Shown in pieces: positions 1 to 5,010 of a stretch of 5,010 nucleotides of DNA. Every line of letters begins with the position of its first letter. Position 1 is the stretch's first letter. The DNA lies in contig JAWLGN010000356.1 of the NCBI GenBank assembly GCA_041685075.1, positions 1 through 5,010 on the forward strand, in the 5' to 3' direction. The position numbers and the translations under genes were made by a program. Below the pieces are notes generated by a model. It had not been told where the DNA came from. It worked only from the letters and a program-made list of their open reading frames with translations, and ran no database searches. Source of the stretch: JAMCRM01 sp041685075 (GTDB lineage Bacteria; Acidobacteriota; Terriglobia; Bryobacterales; Bryobacteraceae).

Positions 1-1006
1 CCATTCCCTGCTGCGCGCGCTGCCGGCCGGCGACCGCGCCGAGTACAACCGGGAGATCCAGGACATCCTCCAGCGTGCGCAGCGCGCCGGCGTGCTCGAA
101 GCCGCCCAGGCCGCCGGCCTGGCGAGCGAGGCGGACCTGGCGCAGACGCAGGCCGATTTTATGCGCAGGCGCAACGAAGAGCTGGCGCGCCGGGCGCGTC
201 CCCAGGCCGCCCCGCCGCCCAAACAGGCGGAAGTCGCCGCGCAGCAGACCACCCAGGTGGCCCAAACGTCCATCCCCCCGCAGGCCGCAGGCCTCTCGGC
301 CGCCGACGAGCGCGAGTGGACCCGGCGCGCGGAGGCCGCGGTGCCGCGCCTGGTGGCCTACGCCCGCGCTCACCATCCCGACCTGAACCTCACGGAGGCC
401 CACATCGTGGTGGCGGTCCGGCGCGTGCACGACCGCGGGCGGCATGTGCTGGCCTGCGGCGAGCACTCCGGCGGGCGCCACGTCGCGGTGGTCGGCCGGA
501 CCTTCGCGGAACTGGTGGAGGCGAACCCGGCCTACGCGCTCGACACCATCGTGCACGAGGTATTCGGCCATCCCGAGTACGGCCCCTACGGCGAGTCCGG
601 CAGCGAGTACGGCCTGGTGCTCTATGACCTGGCCGCGGCGCGCATGCCCGGCTACACGCGTCCCGCGGCTGGCAGCGAGGCGAGACGAAGCGAAATCGAT
701 GCCTATGCCTACCAGGAAACCGAGATCTATTCGCTGCTGCGGCAGTTGCCGTACAATGTGCCGCTGGCGCCCGAACACGCCGGGCTGCACGGGCACCCGG
801 ATCCGGAGCAATGGGTGACCGCCCGGGTGGCCCGCATGAAGCGGCAATGGGAGCCCAGGGTGGTGCGGGCGCTGCTGCGCGGCATGGTGGTTCGTTTCCG
901 CATGGATCCGCGGCTGACGCCGCAGGCGCTGGAGGCCTTCGAAAGGGCCATTCGCGCCAACTTCACCGGCCCGGAGGCGGCCGTGGCCGAGGAGATTCTG
1001 AGGTGA
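1..1006 (+). CDS. Putative HExxGH zinc metallopeptidase-domain protein (5' end missing)
   Basis: The reading frame is already open at base 2 and runs to TGA at 1004-1006, so this is the C-terminal 334 residues of a longer protein. A GTG at 92 lies in frame but has no good ribosome site, and the coding character continues upstream of it. From N to C terminus one sees an Ala/Arg/Gln-rich helical stretch (about 2-200), a Pro/Gln/Ala-rich linker (about 200-290), a charged helix (about 300-375), and a more globular domain. That domain contains IVHEVFGHPEYG, with HEVFGH at 554-571. A downstream helix, SEIDAYAYQE, starts near 689 and offers a third metal-ligand candidate, Glu at 692-694. HExxGH, with one residue more than classical HExxH, is known from dipeptidyl peptidase III (M49), but nothing else here looks like M49. 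Inference: a zinc peptidase or peptidase-like domain tethered to a larger protein. The exact family is not recognised. It overlaps the next gene by 4 bases and is probably co-transcribed with it. Confidence 0.72.
   Translation, partial: HSLLRALPAGDRAEYNREIQDILQRAQRAGVLEAAQAAGLASEADLAQTQADFMRRRNEELARRARPQAAPPPKQAEVAAQQTTQVAQTSIPPQAAGLSAADEREWTRRAEAAVPRLVAYARAHHPDLNLTEAHIVVAVRRVHDRGRHVLACGEHSGGRHVAVVGRTFAELVEANPAYALDTIVHEVFGHPEYGPYGESGSEYGLVLYDLAAARMPGYTRPAAGSEARRSEIDAYAYQETEIYSLLRQLPYNVPLAPEHAGLHGHPDPEQWVTARVARMKRQWEPRVVRALLRGMVVRFRMDPRLTPQALEAFERAIRANFTGPEAAVAEEILR
991..994 (+). promoter_or_regulatory. Ribosome binding site deciding the GTG start at 1003
   Basis: GGAG (within GAGGAG) lies 8 bases before GTG 1003, inside the end of the upstream gene. 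This favours GTG 1003 over the in-frame ATG at 1015, whose upstream bases (GTGAACAGCGCC) contain no Shine-Dalgarno match. Confidence 0.6.
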
Positions 1007-1584
1007 ACAGCGCCATGGACGAGCTCGAACTGAACCTCATGTTTCTGAAGAGCTGGTTTGGCGACGAGCCGGATCAGCGCGAGCGGCGCGAAGCCATCGA
1101 GTACCTTCTCAGCCACGCGGGGCAAGCGTATCCGAGAATTCTCGCCGAGTTGGAAGCGCGGCCGCGGGCGCTGGATGCGCCGGCGCTCATCCAGGTGCTG
1201 CCGCTGTTCCGGCGGGAAGAAAGCGTCGGGGTATTGCAGAAGATTCTGGCCAGCGGCGACGAGCGCGTCTGCCGCGCCGCGGGCGAGGCGCTGGGGCGCG
1301 AGCCATCGGAGCGGGCGCTCCCGGTGCTGCTCGCGGGGCTCGAGTCCGGCGCGCGCGAAACCCGCATCGGCGCCGCCATCGGGCTGGGGGTGCGGCGGGA
1401 CCGCTCGGCATGTGCCGCGCTGGAGCGCAGGCTGGCGCCCGCGGAAGCAGTCGAGCGCCACTACCTGGTGCAGGCCATGGCGGAGATCGGCTGCCGGAAC
1501 GAAGCGCTTTGGGAACAACTCGAAGCGGACCCCGACGCCGACATCCGCGCCGTCGCGCTCAAGCGCAAGGAGGAGGAACCGTGA
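1003..1584 (+). CDS. HEAT-repeat-like protein
   Basis: This encodes 193 residues from GTG 1003, or 189 if ATG 1015 is used. GTG is preferred because of the GAGGAG eight bases upstream and the GTGA overlap with the preceding stop codon, an arrangement repeated at the next junction. The protein has no signal peptide or membrane segment, so it is probably cytoplasmic. After an acidic N-terminal part (DELELNLMFLKSWFGDEPDQ) it is built of repeating helical pairs. Examples are ALIQVLPLF..SVGVLQKILAS (about 61-84), VCRAAGEALG..ALPVLLAGLES (about 89-115), TRIGAAIGLG..ACAALERRLA (about 120-145), and a final HYLVQAMAEIG unit with a DADIRAVALKR end. This is the spacing and small-hydrophobic pattern of HEAT/PBS-lyase-type repeats, which usually act as protein-binding scaffolds. 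No catalytic residues are evident. Inference: an adaptor or chaperone for a product of the same operon. The HEAT-like fold call is fairly firm; the role is not known. Confidence 0.8.
   Translation: MNSAMDELELNLMFLKSWFGDEPDQRERREAIEYLLSHAGQAYPRILAELEARPRALDAPALIQVLPLFRREESVGVLQKILASGDERVCRAAGEALGREPSERALPVLLAGLESGARETRIGAAIGLGVRRDRSACAALERRLAPAEAVERHYLVQAMAEIGCRNEALWEQLEADPDADIRAVALKRKEEEP
1567..1576 (+). promoter_or_regulatory. Strong Shine-Dalgarno for the Lgt-like gene
   Basis: AAGGAGGAGG contains two overlapping AGGAGG cores, ending 7 and 4 bases before GTG 1581. It lies within the 3' end of the HEAT-repeat gene. It fixes GTG 1581 as the start rather than the more upstream in-frame ATG at 1410, which would add 57 Arg/Gly-rich residues read across the HEAT gene. 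Confidence 0.75.
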
Positions 1585-2822
1585 CCGCACTCAACCGTCT
1601 GCTCGACGCCGTTCCGCGCGTGGAGTTTCGCTTCGGCGGGAGGCCGCTGCCCGCCTTTCGCGTCTGCGGAACCGCGGGGTTCTATGCCGCCCTGCTGGTT
1701 TCTATCGGCGCTGCGTTGATCGTCGGACGGCCGCTCGCTCCGCTGGTGGCGGCCATAGCGGCGGCGGTGGCGTCGTTCTTCGGGTGGGTCTTGCTACGCG
1801 CGGCCGTTACGGGGCGTGAATCGCTCGTGCTGCTCGAGCACGTCTGGCTGGCGCTGGCTGCATCCGCGGGCGTGCTGTACGCGCTGGGCGTCCCGGTGTT
1901 GCCTTACCTGGACCTGATGGCGCCGGGGCTGGCGCTGTTTCTCGCGGGCGGGCGCGCCGGGTGCCTGATGGCCGGGTGCTGCCACGGAAACCCGAGTTCC
2001 ACCGGCCTGCGTTACACCGACCGCCATGCGGAGGAGGGCTTTCCCTTTCACCTCGTCAACGTGCGGCTGTTCCCCGTGCAGGCGCTCGAGTGCGCGGGGC
2101 TGCTCGCGATTGCGGCGCTCTCGGTGCCGCTGGTGCTCTGGGCACGGGAAGGGTCCGCGCTGGCCTGGCTCCTGCTGGCGTACGCGGTGCTGCGTTTCGG
2201 GACCGAAGGTCTGCGCGGCGACGACCGCGCGGAAGTGGCGGGAGTCTCGGTGCCCAGGATCATGTGCATCGCGCAGGCGGCGGTGGCGCTCCGCATTGCG
2301 GACCCGGTCTCGCCCCTGGCAGTCTGGGCGGCGCCGCTCCTGGCCGGCACGGTGGCGGCCGCCGTGTGGTGGTACTTCGGGTTGCCGCGCCGTGTGCTGC
2401 GCCGCCGCCACATCAATGAGCTTCGCCGCATGACGGAGGATTTGAAGAACGCGCCGGAAGGCCCCGCCGGAGCGGCTTCGGCCATCACCTCCGTGGAAGT
2501 CTCGGTGGCGCTCTCGCGCTGGGGGCGGGATGCGGAAGCCTTCCACGTTTCCCTGCGTCTTGCCGGTCGCGACGACCCGCGGCTCGCCTGCCGCCTTGCG
2601 GCCCGGGCGTTCCCGAACCTTGCGACCGAGGCCGCCAGTTACACCGAAGAGCGAACGCTGCACTTCGTGCTGCCGCCGGAAGCGCCGCGCGAGGCGTCCG
2701 ATGCCGGCAGGACGTTCCGCCGGCTCTACCGCACGCTGCTGCTGGAGCAGAGCGCCAGGCCCGCGGAGCCGCTGCGGACGAGGCCTCGCGCCAGGCCCTG
2801 GTATTTCCGCAGGGCTTCGTAG
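1581..2822 (+). CDS. Lgt-family (prolipoprotein diacylglyceryl transferase-like) membrane protein, cysteine variant with C-terminal extension
   Basis: This encodes 413 residues from GTG 1581, which overlaps the HEAT gene's TGA as GTGA. About seven or eight hydrophobic segments fill residues 28-266, including about 28-50, 51-73, 84-106, 107-134, 168-187, 192-206 and 247-266, so it is an inner-membrane protein. Three Lgt hallmarks can be placed: GRAGCLMAGCCHG (124-136) at the signature that reads GRxGNFxNxExxG in true Lgt; FPVQALE (164-170) matching the HPSQLYE segment; and RFGTEGLRGD (205-214), carrying the R-x3-E pair of the catalytic loop. Asn and Glu of the signature are replaced by Cys128 and Cys133. 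Lgt is normally about 260-300 residues. Here residues about 270-413 form an extra soluble domain with a basic, Arg-rich tail that I do not recognise. Family membership is likely. Lipoprotein-modifying activity is doubtful, because its position with a peptidase-like and a HEAT gene does not suggest a housekeeping lgt. Confidence 0.8.
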   Translation: MTALNRLLDAVPRVEFRFGGRPLPAFRVCGTAGFYAALLVSIGAALIVGRPLAPLVAAIAAAVASFFGWVLLRAAVTGRESLVLLEHVWLALAASAGVLYALGVPVLPYLDLMAPGLALFLAGGRAGCLMAGCCHGNPSSTGLRYTDRHAEEGFPFHLVNVRLFPVQALECAGLLAIAALSVPLVLWAREGSALAWLLLAYAVLRFGTEGLRGDDRAEVAGVSVPRIMCIAQAAVALRIADPVSPLAVWAAPLLAGTVAAAVWWYFGLPRRVLRRRHINELRRMTEDLKNAPEGPAGAASAITSVEVSVALSRWGRDAEAFHVSLRLAGRDDPRLACRLAARAFPNLATEAASYTEERTLHFVLPPEAPREASDAGRTFRRLYRTLLLEQSARPAEPLRTRPRARPWYFRRAS

Positions 2823-2845
2823 GCGTGGCTCACACGATTCGGCGA
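2823..2845. other. Short convergent intergenic gap without visible terminator
   Basis: Only 23 bases separate the TAG of the + strand operon from the TGA of the - strand pyruvate oxidase-like gene. No stable GC hairpin followed by a T tract is visible on either strand in or just beside the gap, so the two transcripts may overlap at their 3' ends or rely on Rho. Confidence 0.6.
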
Positions 2846-4600
2846 TCACACCATTTCCCTGATCTTGTTCTCCGCAATTGTGAGGGCGATTTGTGACCGG
2901 TCCGGCTGGCCGCGGGCCAGCGATTCGGCGAACTTGGTGGCCTGATCCATCGTGATCCTCGCGGGCATGGGAGGCTCGAAGGGATCCACGAGGGCATCCA
3001 CTACCACGGGTCCCGGCGTTCGAAGCGCCTGCTCCACCAGCCTGCCGCAGTCCTGCGGATCGTCTATGGTGATGCCGCTTCCGCCGCAGGCCAGCGCGAA
3101 GGCGGCAAAGTCGATGGGGTGCAGTTCGCATCCGTATTCGGGATTGCCGAGGAAGACCATCTGCTCCCACTTGATCTGGCCCAGGGTGTTGTTCTTCACC
3201 ACGAAGACCTTGATGGGCAACTTGTACTTCACGGCGGTGGCGAACTCGGCCATTAGCATCGAGAACGCGCCATCCCCGATGAAGGCCACGCACTGGCGGT
3301 TCGGGTAGGCGATCTGGGCGGCGATGGCATAAGGCAGGCCGCATGCCATGCTGGCGAGGTTGCCCGATACGGAGTGCATCTGCCCGCGCCGGGCCGGAAT
3401 CTGCCGCGCCCACCAGGTGGTCACGGTGCCGGAGTCCGAAGAGACGATGGCGTCGCTCTCCAGGCGCCGGCCAAGCTCCCAGGCCAGCACCTGCGGCTTC
3501 ATGGGTTTGTCGGAACGGTTGCCGCGGTTCTCGATCAGGTCCCACCACTCGCGCATGCCGGCCCGCGCCTGGGCCAGGAATTCGCGGTTCTGGTTGCGCC
3601 GCAGCAGGGGCAGCAGGTGTTCCAGGGTGCGGCGGCTGTCGCCGGCCAGCCCCACCTCTACGGGATACCGCAGGCCGATGCGCGACGGGTCGAGATCGAT
3701 CTGCACCGCGCGCACGGCGCCGGGCTTGGGGTAGAACTCGATGTAGGGGAAAGAGGTGCCCACCATCAGGAGGGTGTCGCAGCTTTCCAGGGCATCCTGC
3801 GACGGCCTGGTCCCCAGGAGGCCGATGCCGCCGGTCGTATAAGGGCTATCGTCCGGCACCACGGCCTTGCCCAGCAGGGATTTGATGATGGGGGCGCCGA
3901 GAACATCGGCGGCCTGCTCCAGCGCATCGGTGGCGTTCAGCGCGCCCTGGCCGGCCAGTATGGCGATCTTGCTTCCCGCGTTCAACACGTCGGCGGCGCG
4001 CCGCAGATCCGCTTCGTTGGGCAGGCGCGCGGGCGCGGCCCACACGCTCGAGGTTTCGTAGTGCTCCCCCCGCTGGGAAGCATCGCCGCTGGAGACCTCG
4101 TCCTCCTGCAGGTCGGCGGGGAAGGTGATGTGCGCTACCCCGCGGGACGAAAGCGCCGTGCGGCAGGCCAGGTCCGTCAGGGGCGCCACGTGATTCGGCC
4201 CCATCACCCGCTGGTTGAAGACCGCCACATCCATGAAGAGCTTGTCCAGGTCCACGTCCTGCTGCGCGTGCGTGCCGATCAGGTCGTGATAGTGCATTCC
4301 GGTGATCGCGAGCACCGGCTGGCCGTCCATTTTGGCGTCGTACAGCCCGTTCAGCAGATGGATGCCTCCCGGCCCCGAAGTGGCCAGACAGACCCCCAGC
4401 CGCCCCGTGTACTTGGCATATCCGCACGCCATGAATGCCGCGGACTCTTCATGCCGCACCTGGATGAACCGCACCTTGTCCTGGCGCGTGCGCAGCGCCT
4501 CCATGATGCCGTTGATGCCGTCGCCCGGCAGACCGAACACCACCTCCACGCCCCAGTCGATCAGGGTGTCGATCAGCGCTTCCCCGCCGTTCTGCGCCAT
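2846..4600 (-). CDS. Pyruvate oxidase-type thiamine pyrophosphate/FAD enzyme (PoxB-like)
   Basis: This is a complete gene of 584 residues, starting at ATG 4598-4600 with AAGGAG seven bases upstream; E. coli PoxB has 572. The three-domain layout of the ThDP-enzyme family is visible. The N-terminal Pyr domain has RHEESAAFMACGYAK with the cofactor-activating Glu51, followed by TSGPGGIHLLNGLYDAK. The central FAD/nucleotide domain (about 195-340) includes GTSFPYIEFYPKPG and VQIDLDPSRIGLR. The C-terminal PP domain has the ThDP/Mg motif GDG (442-444) to NN (470-471). The segments GTxFPYxxFYP, IDxxPxxIG, GDxxxTLxxLLPL and the C-terminal PPxIxxxQAxxF resemble E. coli PoxB, which oxidatively decarboxylates pyruvate to acetate and CO2 and passes electrons to membrane quinone. 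This favours pyruvate oxidase over acetolactate synthase. The sequence after NN (TLGQIKWEQ) differs from E. coli PoxB (SVLGFVAME as I recall it), so the substrate is not certain. It appears monocistronic and divergent from the right-edge gene. Confidence 0.88.
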   Translation of the reverse strand: MAQNGGEALIDTLIDWGVEVVFGLPGDGINGIMEALRTRQDKVRFIQVRHEESAAFMACGYAKYTGRLGVCLATSGPGGIHLLNGLYDAKMDGQPVLAITGMHYHDLIGTHAQQDVDLDKLFMDVAVFNQRVMGPNHVAPLTDLACRTALSSRGVAHITFPADLQEDEVSSGDASQRGEHYETSSVWAAPARLPNEADLRRAADVLNAGSKIAILAGQGALNATDALEQAADVLGAPIIKSLLGKAVVPDDSPYTTGGIGLLGTRPSQDALESCDTLLMVGTSFPYIEFYPKPGAVRAVQIDLDPSRIGLRYPVEVGLAGDSRRTLEHLLPLLRRNQNREFLAQARAGMREWWDLIENRGNRSDKPMKPQVLAWELGRRLESDAIVSSDSGTVTTWWARQIPARRGQMHSVSGNLASMACGLPYAIAAQIAYPNRQCVAFIGDGAFSMLMAEFATAVKYKLPIKVFVVKNNTLGQIKWEQMVFLGNPEYGCELHPIDFAAFALACGGSGITIDDPQDCGRLVEQALRTPGPVVVDALVDPFEPPMPARITMDQATKFAESLARGQPDRSQIALTIAENKIREMV

Positions 4601-4607
4601 GGGCCAT

Positions 4608-4613
4608 CTCCTT
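4608..4613 (-). promoter_or_regulatory. Ribosome binding site for the PoxB-like gene
   Basis: Read on the - strand this is AAGGAG, seven bases before ATG 4600-4598. It fixes the start and excludes the 20-residue N-terminal extension to the ATG at 4660, whose added residues (MQPGIEPFLPACYNQ...) do not look like the family's N terminus. Confidence 0.8.
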
Positions 4614-4777
4614 TTCTGGTTGTAGCAGGCGGGTAGGAAAGGTTCGATCCCGGGCTGCACTTTTGCGGACGCTCTCGCGCGGACAGGGTTCGAACGGCGT
4701 GAACGGCCTCACACCCGGCGTTGGCGCCGGCGACATCGGTTCGGCGACCGCAGAGCTGCCTGGAGGCGGCCGGCGCG

Positions 4778-4805
4778 TGGACAAGACTCTTGTAGGGTGT
4801 GTAAA
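4778..4805 (+). promoter_or_regulatory. Candidate sigma70-like promoter
   Basis: TGGACA (4778-4783; 5 of 6 to TTGACA), a 16-base spacer, and TGTAAA (4800-4805; 4 of 6 to TATAAT). This is the most AT-rich patch of the intergenic region. Transcription would begin around 4811-4813, giving almost no leader before ATG 4815. Identified by eye only; a longer 5' leader from another promoter is possible. Confidence 0.35.
4781..4793. promoter_or_regulatory. 13-base inverted repeat, possible operator
   Basis: ACAAGA-C-TCTTGT is a perfect dyad with 6-base arms and a one-base centre. It sits between the candidate -35 and -10 elements, where a bound regulator would cover the promoter. It is AT-richer than its surroundings. 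It is too short and lacks a T tract, so it is not a terminator. No regulator family can be named from it. Confidence 0.35.
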
Positions 4806-4814
4806 GTGAGCAAC

Positions 4815-5010
4815 ATGACGATCTCCCGCAGACGACTCCTGATGCATTCGGCGGCGGCGCCCGTTCTGGCGGCAGCGCCTGTTCCGGCTTCGGCCGCCGG
4901 CAGCGGCGGCGTCTCACTCGCCGCCTGGTCGCTCGTCAAGAGCTATGCGTTCTCGCGCCGCTGGGCGAATCTGGACCTGCCGCGCATCACACGCGAGGAG
5001 TTCGGCCTGG
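4815..5010 (+). CDS. Tat-exported sugar phosphate isomerase/epimerase-like protein (3' end missing)
   Basis: The first 65 codons are present and the gene is cut by the right edge. ATG 4815 is chosen because it puts the twin-arginine motif SRRRLLM at residues 4-10, typical of a Tat signal. It is followed by a hydrophobic Ala-rich core and an ASA cleavage box (25-27), so the mature protein should start near residue 28 and act in the periplasm. In-frame GTG at 4806 would add only three residues and cannot be excluded; neither start has a strong Shine-Dalgarno. The mature part, GVSLAAWSLVKSYAF...ANLDLPRITREEFGL, resembles the opening beta strand and first helix of xylose-isomerase-like TIM-barrel proteins annotated as sugar phosphate isomerase/epimerase, many of which carry Tat signals. 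Family assignment rests on this short stretch only. The metal ligands and active site lie beyond the window. The gene diverges from the PoxB-like gene. Confidence 0.7.
   Translation, partial: MTISRRRLLMHSAAAPVLAAAPVPASAAGSGGVSLAAWSLVKSYAFSRRWANLDLPRITREEFGL

Larger units (their letters stand above)
4601..4814. promoter_or_regulatory. Divergent intergenic regulatory region
   Basis: This 214-base region lies between the divergent starts of the PoxB-like gene and the Tat-exported protein, so it must hold the promoters of both unless transcription enters from further away. On the right side a candidate + strand promoter and dyad are seen (listed separately). On the - strand side I find no convincing -35/-10 pair. 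A short direct repeat GAACGGC occurs at 4692-4698 and 4701-4707, and self-complementary GC words (GGCGCC, CGCCGGCG) occur near 4721-4732. These may be chance in such GC-rich DNA. The short frames that cross it show no coding character. Confidence 0.6.

Noticed and set aside
811..1002. Upstream start of the HEAT-like gene at 811
   Set aside because: The added 64 residues are Gly/Ala-rich and lie wholly inside the preceding gene. GAGGAG places the start at GTG 1003.
1410..1580. N-terminal extension of the Lgt-like gene to ATG 1410
   Set aside because: The extra residues are Arg/Gly-rich out-of-frame reading of the HEAT gene. AAGGAGGAGG just before GTG 1581 marks the true start.
727..1590. A 287-codon open frame on the - strand across the HEAT-repeat gene
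   Set aside because: Antisense shadow of the HEAT-like and peptidase-like genes, whose reading frames show coherent domain patterns and Shine-Dalgarno sites.
1794..3548. A 584-codon open frame on the - strand antisense to the Lgt-like gene and overlapping the PoxB-like gene
   Set aside because: It is Arg/Gly/Pro/Gln-rich with no recognisable motif, crosses two well-supported genes, and is explained by the lack of AT-rich stop codons in GC-rich DNA.
3374..4636. A 420-codon open frame on the + strand antisense to the PoxB-like gene
   Set aside because: It mirrors the codon pattern of the real gene, has low-complexity His/Arg/Gly content and no convincing ribosome site. The - strand protein matches a known family along its whole length.
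4721..4732. GC-rich palindromic words (GGCGCC, CGCCGGCG) as a possible hairpin
   Set aside because: Short, overlapping words expected by chance at this GC content; no stem-loop with a T tract and no paired arms of useful length.
4449..4939. Small - strand open frames across the intergenic region and the Tat signal region
   Set aside because: Compositionally biased, without family resemblance, and overlapping the better-supported PoxB-like and Tat-signal genes.

Overview
The window is very GC-rich bacterial DNA with dense coding, GTG starts, short gene overlaps and clear Shine-Dalgarno sequences. It fits a high-GC Gram-negative bacterium: there is a PoxB-type flavoenzyme, a Tat-exported epimerase-like protein and a relative of Lgt. 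The phylum cannot be fixed from sequence alone; Pseudomonadota is plausible and Acidobacteriota is not excluded.

Left half, + strand (1-2822): three genes packed as one transcription unit. The first is cut by the left edge. It is an Ala/Arg-rich helical and Pro/Gln-rich protein ending in a putative zinc-metallopeptidase domain with an HEVFGH (HExxGH) motif. Next comes a small HEAT-repeat-like protein, then a multi-pass membrane protein of the prolipoprotein diacylglyceryl transferase (Lgt) family. In that protein the Lgt signature has become cysteine-rich (GCLMAGCCHG), and a C-terminal extension of about 140 residues has been added. Both junctions are 4-base GTGA overlaps, so translation is probably coupled. 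This operon is the least conventional part of the window. Its function is not established.

Right half, - strand (2846-4600): a complete 584-residue thiamine-diphosphate/FAD enzyme of the pyruvate oxidase (PoxB) type, convergent with the operon. The two stop codons are separated by only 23 bases and no hairpin terminator is evident.

Right edge: a 214-base divergent intergenic region (4601-4814) holds a candidate sigma70-like promoter with a 13-base dyad in its spacer. It faces the start of a + strand gene for a Tat-exported protein that resembles the sugar phosphate isomerase/epimerase (xylose-isomerase-like TIM barrel) family and is cut off at 5010.

No rRNA, tRNA, CRISPR array, insertion sequence or long repeat was seen. 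Long open frames antisense to the genes are explained as GC-rich shadow frames.
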